From Bryobacterales bacterium (lineage in GTDB: Bacteria > Acidobacteriota > Terriglobia > Bryobacterales > Bryobacteraceae): 59,737 nt of DNA. Within the stretch, counting starts at the first letter, position 1. Every line of letters starts with the position of its first letter. This document shows positions 26,001 to 35,086 of this stretch, piece after piece. A model generated the notes under the pieces. That model saw nothing but the letters and a program-made list of their open reading frames with translations. It was not told the DNA's origin and ran no database searches. The position numbers were made by a program, and so were the translations under genes. The stretch covers positions 1 through 59,737 of the forward strand of contig JAEUQC010000211.1 of the NCBI GenBank assembly GCA_016789905.1. Direction: 5' to 3'.

Positions 26001-27676
26001 ATCAGAAGATTAACAGGCAGTTGACCGCGCTCGATTCCGCCGCCAATGCCATTTTTATCACCGACGCCGACGGCCGGATTGACTGGGCTAACCAAGCTTT
26101 CCAGCGCCTCTCCGGCTACTCCTCATCAGAACTCATCCTCCAAACGCCCGCAGTTCTCGAGGATCCAGCCACCCGCACGCCATTCGCCCACACGCTTTTG
26201 CAGTGTCGCCGCACCGGACGACCCCATTCCTGTGAGGCCATGCTCATCTCAAAACTAGGCGAGCCCTACACGGTTTTGCAGACAATTACGCCGATCGAAG
26301 GCGCGGACTCCGAATGGAGCCATTTCGTCGTTACGCATGAAGACGTGACGGAGCAGAAGCGCGCCGAAGCGCATATGCGCTTCCTGGCCGAACACGATGA
26401 GCTCACCGGCCTTCGTAACCGCAAAAGCTTCATATCCCGGCTTTCCGAAGCGATCGCCTCACAGTCCGAGTCACGCCTCGCTGTCTTTTTCCTTGACCTC
26501 GACCGTTTCAAGGACACGAACGATTCGCTCGGCCACCTCGTCGGCGATCAGATCCTGCAGGAAATCGCCTCCCGCCTCCGCGCCCTTTTCCGCGACAATG
26601 CAACCCTCGCTCGCTTCGGCGGTGATGAATTTGTCCTGTTTGTGGAGAACACCGCCAACACCGCTGATATCGATTTTGTAGTGGAACGTCTGCTGAATGG
26701 CTTTTCGCGGCCGCTTGACGTGGAAGGCAGGCCCATTCTCATTACCGCCAGCGTCGGCGTCACCGTCTTCCCCGACGATGGCCGCACCGCCGAAGACCTC
26801 CTACGCAATGCTGACCTTGCCATGTATCGCGCCAAGGCCGACGGCCGCCGCGGCTATCGCTTCTACGATCACCGGCTTGAATCGGAAGTCAATGAACGCG
26901 TGAACATTGAACGCGAATTGTCCCGCGCGCTGGGGGCTCGCGAGCTTTGGATTGCCTTCCAGCCTCAGCTCTCCTTGCAGACCAATCAAATCGTCGGAGC
27001 GGAAAGTCTCCTTCGCTGGAGCCCGGCCACTGATCGCAATGTCCCCATCAGCAAGGTCATCTCCGTCGCCGAGGAGTCTGGACTCATTCTCAACATCGGT
27101 CAATGGGTCATCCGAGAATCCCTCCAGCAGTTGAAGATTTGGCTCAACCAGGGCCACTCCATGCGCATATCCGTCAACTTGTCGGCCGTCCAGTTCAATC
27201 AGCAGGATGTCTTTGGCTTCGTGATTGAGATGCTCACCGCGCTCAACCTTCCGCCCTCCTGCCTGAAGGCCGAAATCACCGAAACCGTGCTACTCAACCG
27301 TTCCACTCGCGTCCGTGAAACGCTGCACGCCCTCCACGGCGCCGGAATTGGTCTCGTGCTCGACGACTTCGGCACTGGCTATTCGTCGCTCACCTACCTG
27401 CAACAGTTCCCCATCGAATCGGTTAAGATCGACGCCTCTTTCTTGAAGGGAATCGGGCGGAACGGGAACGATGAAGCCATTGTCAACGGCATCATCAAAC
27501 TCGCTCACTCGCTCGGCCAGCGCGTTGTTGCCGAAGGCGTAGAAACCCAGGAACAACTCGACTTTCTCCGCTCCTGCGATTGCGACTATGCCCAAGGCTT
27601 CCTGTTCGCCAAGCCGTTGCCCACGCAGGAATTCGAATCGTATCTGGCAAGCACCGCCGGCGCCAGCGTGAACTGA
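23099..27676 (+). CDS. CheB-CheR-PAS-GGDEF-EAL fusion protein
   Basis: The 1525-residue soluble signalling protein starts with a GTG. Order of domains: CheB methylesterase (about 15-190) with catalytic S24, H51 and D142; CheR methyltransferase (about 210-480) with VPGCATGEETYSLS and CRNLLIYLKP; a long coiled coil (about 640-715) of repeated NEELQ heptads; several PAS-like segments (about 715-1130); GGDEF (RFGGDEFVLF near 1176); and EAL (about 1270-1515) with DDFGTGYSSL intact but the signature ESL instead of EAL. It may couple receptor-methylation chemistry or PAS sensing to c-di-GMP turnover. No chemoreceptor gene is nearby. Confidence 0.92.
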   Translation: MSVTKPEVAEIPSRKLIVVAIGSSAGGLEALRFLFHHLPLDSDFSYVVAQHLAPQHSSMLTDLLARETAMSVRQLNTDTLMEPACIYVTAPNTNVVFRKGFLRVIEPNDRGPKPSVDALLQSLAAEIPESAIAVILSGSGSDGSQGVRALKAAGGRVIAQDPRTSKYSGMPQAAIATGMVDAVLPPEEIGPYLIRMRDHVDAPPGQKKQKRRSSEIEQILEKINLATNIDFRGYKSNTISRRIQQRLVATRCQSLKDYISLLDANHDEAQSLAQNCLISVTSFFRDDAAFDALAAAVRNRHSGPSKEPLRVWVPGCATGEETYSLSILLSQALPGRRLQIFGTDLDENAVTFARKGLYPPSVIKSLPAAVVSKHFLETTSGFQVERAIRDSVVFARHDLLRDPLFLNLDLISCRNLLIYLKPALQEEVMRKFHYALNPNGILFLGRSENPAGEYFECFDRKARLFTNKPLLESERRLPVTRDWSCFDRGTLNTQVESNNPATFLHSLLVDQFAPPSVLIDENFRILESYGDIGRYLFLQEGKPQFTLLAMAPRAVAGSLRAQVQRTLKLQKPTRGVPRKLVLNGTDVVLQANVFPAPRATQEKLFVVSFVESAMPDEPAASQATISAENDEQMRELERELHTTREHLQAVVEELETSNEELQALNEEMQSANEELQASNEELHASNEELQSTNEELLTVNEELEHKSIELAFSIEDLENVQNSLDSPLLVIDGRGYFRHVNDDARRLFGLNTEHIGGPIVIPNESALATQIVTRAQKVSSNGQSSEFKTVVSHRHFRVCVRPYVGRHKATRGAVVVFHEITGMVQIHDRLRRADARHRVLSARQEATINALSAHMAVVDAEGNIVGINNAWKRFAQTNGYAGRRYGLGANYLAICDEGARSGAPGSAEAAEAVRSVLSGATPNVSFEYPCHSPSESRWFRCLVTAVPGERSGGAVILHVDISERIIKDQKINRQLTALDSAANAIFITDADGRIDWANQAFQRLSGYSSSELILQTPAVLEDPATRTPFAHTLLQCRRTGRPHSCEAMLISKLGEPYTVLQTITPIEGADSEWSHFVVTHEDVTEQKRAEAHMRFLAEHDELTGLRNRKSFISRLSEAIASQSESRLAVFFLDLDRFKDTNDSLGHLVGDQILQEIASRLRALFRDNATLARFGGDEFVLFVENTANTADIDFVVERLLNGFSRPLDVEGRPILITASVGVTVFPDDGRTAEDLLRNADLAMYRAKADGRRGYRFYDHRLESEVNERVNIERELSRALGARELWIAFQPQLSLQTNQIVGAESLLRWSPATDRNVPISKVISVAEESGLILNIGQWVIRESLQQLKIWLNQGHSMRISVNLSAVQFNQQDVFGFVIEMLTALNLPPSCLKAEITETVLLNRSTRVRETLHALHGAGIGLVLDDFGTGYSSLTYLQQFPIESVKIDASFLKGIGRNGNDEAIVNGIIKLAHSLGQRVVAEGVETQEQLDFLRSCDCDYAQGFLFAKPLPTQEFESYLASTAGASVN

Positions 27677-27686
27677 TCCGCCGGTT

Positions 27687-28430
27687 TCAGTCCTTGTACG
27701 AAGGGTCTTTCTTGTCCAGCAGCCGCAACATGGCCGCGAATTCGGGATTCCGTTTGCGGCTATAGCCTTTGTCTCCCAGGAAATCGTCGCTGCGTTCCCG
27801 GCTTACCTGGCGCACCTGTTCCGGCGGCACCACCAGGTCTCCTCCCGTCGATTGGGCCGCCAGTTGCACCTGGCACGCCCGCTCCAAACGGTACATCCGC
27901 ACAAACGCCTGCGCCACCGAATCGCCGCACGTCAGCAGTCCATGGTTCCGCATGACGAACACATGCTTGTCACCAAGGTTCGCCGCCAGCCGTTCCCGTT
28001 CGCCCAGTTCAATGCTTGGCCCCTCAAAATCGTGATAGCCAACCCCTTCGTAATAGCCAAGCGCATACATGCTAATCGGCAACAAACCGCATTCGAGCGC
28101 CGCCACCGCCATGCCCGCGACCGTATGTGTGTGCATCACGCACTGCACGTCCGGCCGCGCCATGTGAATAGCGCTATGAATCACGAACCCGGCCGGGTTG
28201 ATCTCCTGACGCTGGTCCCCAACTATGTTTCCTTCCCAGTCCACTTTCACCAGATTCGACGCGCAAACCTCGTCGAAACGATACCCATACGGGTTGATCA
28301 GAAAATGGTGTTCCGGTCCAGGCACCCGCACCGTGGTATGCGTCCAAATCAATTCCGACCAGCCGAAGTGGTCAATTAACCGGTAGGCCGCGGCCAGTTG
28401 CACCCGCAGTTCCCGCTCTTGCTCCGTCAT
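27687..28430 (-). CDS. Class II aldolase/adducin-family protein
   Basis: The 247-residue protein has the zinc-site signature of the family: HTHTVAGMAVAALE near residues 120-133 and the later NHGLLTCGDSVAQAF with the third histidine. The N-terminus shows WTHTTVRVPGPEHHFLINPYG. Family members include L-fuculose-phosphate and ribulose-phosphate aldolases and epimerases; the substrate here is not clear. The ATG overlaps the stop of the DUF1080 gene (ATGA), so the two are translated together. Confidence 0.85.
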   Translation of the reverse strand: MTEQERELRVQLAAAYRLIDHFGWSELIWTHTTVRVPGPEHHFLINPYGYRFDEVCASNLVKVDWEGNIVGDQRQEINPAGFVIHSAIHMARPDVQCVMHTHTVAGMAVAALECGLLPISMYALGYYEGVGYHDFEGPSIELGERERLAANLGDKHVFVMRNHGLLTCGDSVAQAFVRMYRLERACQVQLAAQSTGGDLVVPPEQVRQVSRERSDDFLGDKGYSRKRNPEFAAMLRLLDKKDPSYKD

Positions 28431-29161
28431 AGTTTCTTCAGGTAGATGTTCCGGAACTCGATCTTCATCGGCGGCCCGACATGCAGTTGCAGTCCCAGCA
28501 GCCCCTTCATCGCCCGATTCTTCGTATCATCGTCAACAAAAGCCGACACTAACTGCCCATTGAAAATGTGAAGCATCACATTGCCGCGCGCGATAACATG
28601 CACCGTGTTCCAGCCATTGATAACAATCGCCCCGCGCAAATCTTCATTGCTCTTCAGGTTGCCGATAATCCGCGCCCGCTTCCCGTCCTCAATCGTCGCC
28701 ACCTGTCCGCGCGCAGCCAAGAATCCGCGCCCACGTTCCTCGTACAGCAGTCCCGTGTAGCGGTTCTCAAAGTCGAAATCCGCCTGGTATCCCTTCAACA
28801 CCCACTTGCCAACTTCCGGCAGCGCCGTGCTGCGATACTGAAAACCGCTGTTGGTCGAGTTCATCTTAAAGTCGAGCTTCAGCTCGAAATCCGCCGGTTC
28901 CCCGCCCCGCCAAATCAGAAATGTGTTCTGCTTCAGCGGCTTTTCTTTCGTCGATTCGCCAACCAGCGAACCTCCCTCGGCGCGCCAGAAATCAGAGTCT
29001 CCGTCCCAGCCTTTCATGGTGCCGTCGAATATGGACTCAAACCCTTCGGTTGAATTCACCACCAACGGTTCCGGCCCCATCGGCCCCCGGCGCGCGCCGC
29101 CCGCGGGCGGTTGCGCTGCCAGTATCGCGCCCGCTACAACCAGCAGACCAATCAGCTTCAT
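28427..29161 (-). CDS. Secreted DUF1080 (3-keto-disaccharide hydrolase-like) protein
   Basis: The 244-residue protein starts MKLIGLLVVAGAILAAQ, a Sec signal; the ATG at 29161 is preferred over an upstream codon for that reason. The mature part is the DUF1080 jelly roll: SIFDGTMKGWDGDSDFW, a FELKLDFKM strand, NSGFQYRS, GYQADFDF, and a terminal LQLHVGPPMKIEFRNIYLKKL. The family is related to concanavalin-type glycosidases, and some members hydrolyse 3-keto sugars. It overlaps the aldolase gene by 4 bp. Confidence 0.9.
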   Translation of the reverse strand: MKLIGLLVVAGAILAAQPPAGGARRGPMGPEPLVVNSTEGFESIFDGTMKGWDGDSDFWRAEGGSLVGESTKEKPLKQNTFLIWRGGEPADFELKLDFKMNSTNSGFQYRSTALPEVGKWVLKGYQADFDFENRYTGLLYEERGRGFLAARGQVATIEDGKRARIIGNLKSNEDLRGAIVINGWNTVHVIARGNVMLHIFNGQLVSAFVDDDTKNRAMKGLLGLQLHVGPPMKIEFRNIYLKKL

Positions 29162-29200
29162 TTCACTCTCCCTTTCCAAACAGCCAAACTCTGAAAAATA

Positions 29201-29719
29201 TCACTTTCTCGCCATCCATGCACGCGTGGCTTCCCAGCGCCGCGTCACCCACCCCTTATGTTTCGCCCTCTCCCTCCGCCACCATCGGCCCAACGCCGAT
29301 TCCGTCCATAACCCATACGCTGCCGCCCGCAGACGCATCACCCGTTCGTAGCACCACCGAAACCACCCTATCGTCAGCAGTTGCGGTTGTGTGAGTTGGA
29401 ACAGCCGCGCCACTAGCGCGGTCCCCAGCACTTTTGCCGTCGCAATCGTTCCAATCCCCAGCACCGGATGCCCGCCGGCCAGCCAATACAACGCCAGTAA
29501 CTTAATCGGCGCCAGCGCGATTGCGGGCGCGCCGAACAACGCAAGTGCACCAAACGGCGGCACGCCGCGCAGCCACGCCTCGATCGCCCGAAACACGGGT
29601 AACTTTCCCAGCAGCGCCACCACTGCCGAAAGGCGCCACAGCGCTTCTTCCACGAGCAGCGCCATGCCCGCCACCGCCAATAGCGGATACGTAATCAGTC
29701 TTTTCGCGAATCGCCGCAC
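29201..29719 (-). CDS. Hypothetical membrane protein
   Basis: The 172-residue protein has three or four hydrophobic segments (about 8-24, 55-72, 75-100) and a strongly basic C-terminal tail rich in Arg, Lys and Trp that is probably cytoplasmic. No catalytic motif or known family is evident. It is 40 bp upstream of the DUF1080 gene on the same strand and diverges from the secreted-protein gene at 29787, so it may lead the same transcript. Confidence 0.6.
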   Translation of the reverse strand: MRRFAKRLITYPLLAVAGMALLVEEALWRLSAVVALLGKLPVFRAIEAWLRGVPPFGALALFGAPAIALAPIKLLALYWLAGGHPVLGIGTIATAKVLGTALVARLFQLTQPQLLTIGWFRWCYERVMRLRAAAYGLWTESALGRWWRRERAKHKGWVTRRWEATRAWMARK

Positions 29720-29786
29720 ACTCTAAACTATGTCCCGCGGTAAAGCTTTGTAAAGCCGCGTAACCTGCCGGTACTTGCGTGCGCCT

Positions 29787-30920
29787 ATGTGTGTTGTTAC
29801 CGCTGTGGCCTACTCAACTGGACTGACTATACTCGTCGCGTTTGCCTCCGCCGCCATTACGCTCGCCCAATATGCCGTTGTGCACCCGGCGCCGCGTGTG
29901 GAACTTCCCAAAGTCATTGATGGCAACACGGCCGCTGTGTGGGCCGATGGCGAACTGCATATTTTCCATTCCACCGGCGTGCCCGTCCGCAGTAAGGGGC
30001 CGGACCAGTTCCATCTGGCCAACACGGAAGGCGTGGATTTTGACTCCGCGGAACACAAGCCGGTTTGGTTCGAAGCTGTCTGGCGCGATGCCGACGGCAC
30101 GCTATTCCTCTGGTATCACAATGAACCCGGCGGCGTTTGCCAAGGAAGTAACTTAACCCTTCCGCGCATCGGCGCCGCCATCTCCTACGACAATGGCAAA
30201 ACCGTGAAGGATCTCGGCATCGTCCTCGAATCGGGTGACTCCGCCGATTGCGACGCCAAGAACCGCTTCTTCGCCGGCGGCCACGGCGATTTTTCCGTCA
30301 TACCCGATCGCGAACACGGATTTTTCTACTTCTTCTTCACCAACTACGGCGGGGCGCTGCAGGAGCAAGGCATCGCCACCGCGCGCATGCCGTTTGCCGA
30401 CCGCTGGCAACCCGGCGGCACCGTCAAAAAGTACTTTCACGGCGCGTGGGAGGAGCCCGGCAGAGGCGGGCGCATGACGCCCATCTACCCGGCCGCCGCC
30501 CCCTGGCAGGACGCTGGAACGGACTCCCATTGGGGCCCTTCCATCCACTGGAACTCGTTCCTGGAACAGTACGTCATTCTTATGAATCACGCCTGTTGCG
30601 AACCCGGCTGGCCGCAGGTCGGCGTCTACGCCTCATTCAATGCCGATCTTGCCAATCCTGCTGGCTGGACAGTCCCCTGGCGCATTCTCGAAATCGGCGA
30701 TATCGCCCATAAACCCGGTTACTATCCGCAGGTCCTCGGCTTAGAGCCGGATGGCACCGATACGGCCGCCGGCCGCGTCGCCCGTCTCTACGTGCACGGC
30801 ACATCGGAACACGAAATCGTCTTCCTGAAAGAAACCCCAAGTATCACGCCCACCGATCCGTGTGACCCATCCTCCGGCCAGTCCTGCCCGGAAAGCATAC
30901 GCATTCCGCCAAAACAGTAG
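29787..30920 (+). CDS. Secreted beta-propeller-like hydrolase candidate
   Basis: The 377-residue protein has a long hydrophobic leader (TGLTILVAFASAAITLA) and an Asp-box-like AISYDNGKTVKDLG. It has propeller-style repeats around FHSTG, WFEAVWRDADGTLFLWYHNE, GHGDFSVIPD, and WGPSIHWNSFLEQYVILMNH. This arrangement resembles GH43/GH32-like or DUF4185 propellers that act on glycans, but no catalytic residue can be assigned. A TTG four codons upstream is an alternative start; the ATG fits the leader better. No partner gene is certain. Confidence 0.6.
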   Translation: MCVVTAVAYSTGLTILVAFASAAITLAQYAVVHPAPRVELPKVIDGNTAAVWADGELHIFHSTGVPVRSKGPDQFHLANTEGVDFDSAEHKPVWFEAVWRDADGTLFLWYHNEPGGVCQGSNLTLPRIGAAISYDNGKTVKDLGIVLESGDSADCDAKNRFFAGGHGDFSVIPDREHGFFYFFFTNYGGALQEQGIATARMPFADRWQPGGTVKKYFHGAWEEPGRGGRMTPIYPAAAPWQDAGTDSHWGPSIHWNSFLEQYVILMNHACCEPGWPQVGVYASFNADLANPAGWTVPWRILEIGDIAHKPGYYPQVLGLEPDGTDTAAGRVARLYVHGTSEHEIVFLKETPSITPTDPCDPSSGQSCPESIRIPPKQ

Positions 30921-30989
30921 TATCCTGGAAAAACTCGTTGCCCGGCCGCCAGGTTCGCTCCGGAATTCCCTTTTCAAAGGTGATGCACA

Positions 30990-31475
30990 TTGCGTACCCT
31001 GTTTCTTCTGGCCGCCTCCTGCGCCTATGGCCAGTTCGTTCCCGCTTCCTACAACGTTCCGGAATCGTATACCGCCAAGACGTTTCAGTTGAAACCGCTC
31101 GGCCCGGAACTCGCCAAGCACGACTACGACGCCTACATGTCGTCCATCGAGCACCTTCACAAAACCTTCTCGCCCGGCGGACGTTGGCCGAACGACAAGA
31201 TCACCATGGCTGACGCGCTGAAAGACGTTGAAGGCGAGATCGCACGCTTCCGCGCCCGCCGGAGCTTCACTTATGCCGTACTCTCCCTGGATGGCACGCG
31301 AGAACTCGGTTGCGTCTACATCTCTCCCAGCAGAAAAGACGGCTACGACGCCGCCGTCCGCCTATGGGTCACCAAGGCCGAGTTCGAAAAAGGCCTCCAG
31401 CCTCTCCTGCTCGGGGAGGTCAAGGCATGGCTCGCAAAGTCCTGGCCATTCAAGAACGTGCTCTATCCCAACTAG
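30990..31475 (+). CDS. Exported GNAT-like small protein
   Basis: The 161-residue protein starts at a TTG with AAAGGTGAT upstream. A short signal-like segment (MRTLFLLAASCAYGQ) precedes a fold reminiscent of GNAT acetyltransferases: YAVLSLDGTRELGCVYISPS followed by AAVRLWVTKAEFEKG. An exported GNAT fold would be unusual because acetyl-CoA is cytoplasmic, so either the leader is not cleaved or the fold serves another purpose. The gene ends convergent with, and 4 bp overlapping, the MFS carrier gene. Confidence 0.55.
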   Translation: MRTLFLLAASCAYGQFVPASYNVPESYTAKTFQLKPLGPELAKHDYDAYMSSIEHLHKTFSPGGRWPNDKITMADALKDVEGEIARFRARRSFTYAVLSLDGTRELGCVYISPSRKDGYDAAVRLWVTKAEFEKGLQPLLLGEVKAWLAKSWPFKNVLYPN

Positions 31476-32779
31476 GCCGTCGCCTGCCGGGCCATTGCAT
31501 GGCGCAGTCGCTCGGTATCTCTGCCGAACGTCCGCGACGCACCATACAGCACCACTGCCAGCGCCACCGCCAGAATCGGAATCAACACCATCGCCTGCTG
31601 TAATCCGGCCGCTTTGAACGTCTCGGTCAATTGGGTCGCGCCCGCCGCCGCCATTGCCCGGCGCGCCATGAAATCGCTTGCCATCCCTGTCAACAGCGGT
31701 CCAAACGAAGCGCCGCAAAGGTACATCGCCAGAAAATAAATCGCCATGGTGATGCCCCGCTGCGTCGGCGCCACAATCTCCTGCAACGACGAATATACCA
31801 GCCCGTAATAGGTATTCAGCATCCCGTAGCTCAGCGAGAACAAAACCAGCGCCAGCGCGGTTTCCCCGGCCGGTTGCGCCACGCCGGCATACGCCAACGG
31901 CGCGCCCGCCAGCGCCAGTCCCGTCGCCAGCAATAGGCGTCCATTCATGCGCACCGCCGCCGCGCGGTCCCCCACCAGGCCCGATAGCATTCCGCCCGCC
32001 ACGCCGCCAATCAGAAAGGTCACACCCGTCGCCGTGCCCGATTGCGCCAGCGTCAGCCCATGCACCCGGCTTAACAGTGCCGGCAAAAACGTGCTGATGG
32101 CGTAGATGTTGAAGTTGAGAAACACGCCCGAAGCGATGATCCACCACAGCGTCGGGATGCGCAGCAGCGCCCAAACGGACCCCGCGCTTCCCTGCTTCGC
32201 AATCCCTTCGGAGGCGCCCCGCTCGGGCTCCCGCAGCAGGAACACCGCGGGAACCAGCACCAACGCCGGCAGCGCCGCCACCACCATCGCCGTCCGCCAT
32301 CCATAGGCCTGCCCTATGGGTCCGCTCAAAAAGAAGCTCAATGCCGATCCCACCGGAACGCCAAGCATGAATAGCGCCAGCACGCGCGCCCGCTTCGCCG
32401 GCGGGTAAAGGTCGCCCAGCCAGGAAGTCCCCACCGGTGCGCAAACCGCCTCCCCCACTCCCACGCCGAGCCGCGTCACCAGCAGAAACACGAACCCCGT
32501 GGCCAACCCGCCCAGCGCCGTCATCGATGTCCACAGCACCACGCCGCAAATCAACAGGCGTTTGCGGCTCCAACGGTCGGCGATCAGTCCCAGCGGCACG
32601 CCAATCACGGCATAAATCCAAATAAACGCGCTTCCTAATAAGCCAATCTGCGTGTCGGAAAGCCCGAACTCCTTCCGCACCGGCTCCACCAGCGCCCCCG
32701 CCAGGTTGCGGTCGTAGAAGTTCAAAATGTTGATGGCGAACAATGTCAGGACCGCATACAATACTGGGCGTGTCGTCAT
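31472..32779 (-). CDS. Major facilitator superfamily transporter
   Basis: The 435-residue membrane protein has about 12 transmembrane segments. The MFS loop motif between TM2 and TM3 reads GVPLGLIADRWSRKRLL, and NFYDRNLAGALVEPV in TM1 resembles the spinster/anion:cation symporter-type MFS. It is likely an importer or exporter of a small organic acid or sugar derivative; the substrate is unknown. It diverges from the NO reductase gene with about 100 bp between starts that contain a palindrome. Confidence 0.87.
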   Translation of the reverse strand: MTTRPVLYAVLTLFAINILNFYDRNLAGALVEPVRKEFGLSDTQIGLLGSAFIWIYAVIGVPLGLIADRWSRKRLLICGVVLWTSMTALGGLATGFVFLLVTRLGVGVGEAVCAPVGTSWLGDLYPPAKRARVLALFMLGVPVGSALSFFLSGPIGQAYGWRTAMVVAALPALVLVPAVFLLREPERGASEGIAKQGSAGSVWALLRIPTLWWIIASGVFLNFNIYAISTFLPALLSRVHGLTLAQSGTATGVTFLIGGVAGGMLSGLVGDRAAAVRMNGRLLLATGLALAGAPLAYAGVAQPAGETALALVLFSLSYGMLNTYYGLVYSSLQEIVAPTQRGITMAIYFLAMYLCGASFGPLLTGMASDFMARRAMAAAGATQLTETFKAAGLQQAMVLIPILAVALAVVLYGASRTFGRDTERLRHAMARQATA

Positions 32780-32817
32780 AGGAGTCCGGCAAATCCTATC
32801 ACGTCCGTGTCCCCTCC

Positions 32818-32831
32818 GTGACCCCGGTCAC
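32818..32831. promoter_or_regulatory. 14-bp perfect palindrome upstream of the NO reductase gene
   Basis: GTGACCCCGGTCAC is a perfect inverted repeat, 48 bp before the qNor start and 39 bp before the divergent carrier start. Its position fits an operator. It does not match the usual FNR/DNR (TTGAT-N4-ATCAA) or NorR (TGTCA-N3-TGACA) half-sites, so the regulator is unknown. Confidence 0.35.
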
Positions 32832-32878
32832 AGCCCGCGCCCGCGCCCGCTGTCAAACTGTTGAATCAAGGAGAGTCC

Positions 32879-35080
32879 ATGAAGAAACTCTGGCTTAGTT
32901 TTGCCGCGCTGCTCGTTGTCTCGTTTTCCATCCTCGGATGGATCGGCACGCGCATCTATCAGGAAATGCCGCCGATCCCGGACAAAATCGTCCAAACCGA
33001 CGGCACGGAAGTATTCGCCAGCGGTGAAGTCGGCCGTGGCCAAAACGTCTGGCAATCGCTGGGCGGTATGCAAGTTGGCTCCATCTGGGGCCACGGCAGT
33101 TACGTCGCACCCGATTGGACCGCCGATTGGCTGCACCGCGAAGCCATGTTCGTTCTGCAGGAATGGGCCGGAGGAAAATATGAGTCGCTGCCCCTCGAAG
33201 AACAGGCCAAGCTCCAGGGCCGCTTGCAGCAGGTCTTCCGGACCAACACCTACGACGCCGCCACCAACTCCATAAAGCTCGATCCTGTCCGCGCCCGCGC
33301 CATCGAAAACTGCGTTAAGCACTACGCACAAGTCTTCCGCAACGGGAACGTGAATTACTCCATTCCGCCCGGCGCTGTTTCCACCGATGCCCGGCTTCGC
33401 CAACTCACCGCCTTCATCTTCTGGACCGCTTGGGCCGCCGGCGTCAACCGTCCTGGCGACACCATCACCTACACCAATAACTGGCCGCATGAGCCGCTCA
33501 TTGCCAATCGCCCCACCGGCGATTCCGTCATGTGGACCGGCGTCAGCATCATCATGCTGCTGGCCGGTATTTGCGCCCTCGTCTGGTGGTACGCCGCGCA
33601 AAAGGAACAGGACGACCACGGTCCCCTGGCCGCCGCCGACCCGCTCGGCAACTGGAAGGCCACGCCCTCGCAGCGCGCCACGTTAAAGTACTTCTGGGTC
33701 GTGTCACTCCTCATCCTGGTCCAGATCCTCGTCGGTGTCGTCACCGCGCACTTCGGCGTCGAAGGGGACGGATTCTACGGCATCCCCACCAATGAGTTGC
33801 TGCCCTATGCCGTCAGCCGCACCTGGCATGTTCAACTCGGCATCTTTTGGATTGCCACCGCCTGGCTTGCCGCCGGCCTCTTCATCGGTCCGCTGGTCAG
33901 CGGCGTCGAACCGAAGTTCCAGACCCTCGGCGTTAACGTTCTCTTCGGCGCGCTGCTTGTCATCGTTGTCGGCTCGCTTGCCGGCCAATGGCTCAGCGTC
34001 ATGAACCGCCTAACCGATGACACCAGCTTCCTCTGGGGCCATCAGGGCTACGAGTATGTCGATCTCGGCCGCGGCTGGCAAATTCTCCTCTTCGCCGGTC
34101 TGCTCATCTGGTTCACTCTCGTCGTCCGCGCCATCCTCCCGGCGCTCAAAAACGCCGGCGAATCCAAGCATCTCATCTGGCTGTTCCTTGTCTCCGGCGG
34201 CGCCATTGGCCTCTTCTACGGCGCCGGCCTCGCCTGGGGCCAGCACTCCCATCTCTCTATCGTCGAATACTGGCGCTGGTGGGTAGTCCATCTGTGGGTG
34301 GAAGGGTTCTTTGAGGTATTCGCCACCACGGTAATTGCCTTCTTCTTCGCCCGCATCGGCCTCATCAAGCCCAATTTCGCTGCTCGCGCCGCGCTGTTGT
34401 CATCCACCATCTTCCTGGCCGGCGGCATCATCGGCACCTGTCACCATCTCTACTTCTCCGGCACGCCCACCGTCGCCATGGCCTGGGGCGCGGTCTTTAG
34501 CGCCCTGGAAGTCGTGCCCCTGACGCTCGTCGCTTATTCCGCACTTGACGATCTGCGCCGCGGCAAGCTCACCGCCTGGGCCGCCCGCTATCAGTGGCCC
34601 ATCTACTTCTTCGTCTCCGTCGCCTTCTGGAACATGGTTGGCGCTGGACTCTTCGGCTTCATGATTAACCCGCCCATCGCGCTCTACTTCATGCAAGGCC
34701 TGAACACCACGCCGCTCCACGGCCATTCCGCCCTCTTCGGCGTCTACGGCATGTTGGGCATCGGGCTCATGCTGGTCTGCCTGCGCGCCATGCAGCCAGA
34801 CGCTTTGTGGAAGGACAATTGGCTGAAGTTCGCCTTCTGGGCCATGAACGGCGGCCTCTTCGCCATGTGCGTCGGCAGCCTCCTCCCGGTCGGCCTGCTA
34901 CAAACCAAGGCCTCCGTCGAGCACGGCTACTGGTATGCCCGCAGCACGGAGTTCCTGGCCACGGACACCATGCAGACCCTCCGCTGGTTCCGCGCCCCTG
35001 GCGATACCCTCTTCGCCCTCGGCGCCGTTGTGCTCGTGCTGTTTGTCTTTGCCACCCGCGCGCCGAAAGCAAGCGAGTAG
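32879..35080 (+). CDS. norZ: Quinol-dependent nitric oxide reductase (qNor)
   Basis: The 733-residue inner-membrane enzyme reduces NO to N2O with quinol electrons. It has the N-terminal fused subunit typical of qNor (LGWIGTRIYQEMPPIPDKI, FASGEVGRGQNVWQSLGG) followed by the haem-copper oxidase-like core: WHVQLGIFWIATAW, HLWVEGFFEVFATTV, GTCHHLYFSGTP (non-haem iron histidines) and HGHSALFGVYGMLGIG. AAGGAGAG lies just before the ATG at 32879; an in-frame TTG 18 bp earlier is less likely. No nitrite reductase is in the window, so this may detoxify NO instead of completing denitrification. Confidence 0.95.
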   Translation: MKKLWLSFAALLVVSFSILGWIGTRIYQEMPPIPDKIVQTDGTEVFASGEVGRGQNVWQSLGGMQVGSIWGHGSYVAPDWTADWLHREAMFVLQEWAGGKYESLPLEEQAKLQGRLQQVFRTNTYDAATNSIKLDPVRARAIENCVKHYAQVFRNGNVNYSIPPGAVSTDARLRQLTAFIFWTAWAAGVNRPGDTITYTNNWPHEPLIANRPTGDSVMWTGVSIIMLLAGICALVWWYAAQKEQDDHGPLAAADPLGNWKATPSQRATLKYFWVVSLLILVQILVGVVTAHFGVEGDGFYGIPTNELLPYAVSRTWHVQLGIFWIATAWLAAGLFIGPLVSGVEPKFQTLGVNVLFGALLVIVVGSLAGQWLSVMNRLTDDTSFLWGHQGYEYVDLGRGWQILLFAGLLIWFTLVVRAILPALKNAGESKHLIWLFLVSGGAIGLFYGAGLAWGQHSHLSIVEYWRWWVVHLWVEGFFEVFATTVIAFFFARIGLIKPNFAARAALLSSTIFLAGGIIGTCHHLYFSGTPTVAMAWGAVFSALEVVPLTLVAYSALDDLRRGKLTAWAARYQWPIYFFVSVAFWNMVGAGLFGFMINPPIALYFMQGLNTTPLHGHSALFGVYGMLGIGLMLVCLRAMQPDALWKDNWLKFAFWAMNGGLFAMCVGSLLPVGLLQTKASVEHGYWYARSTEFLATDTMQTLRWFRAPGDTLFALGAVVLVLFVFATRAPKASE

Positions 35081-35086
35081 CGTACC

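Noticed and set aside
31362..32792. 476-codon minus-strand frame over the MFS carrier gene
   Set aside because: It is Gly/Arg-rich without membrane segments; the overlapping frame gives a normal 12-helix carrier.
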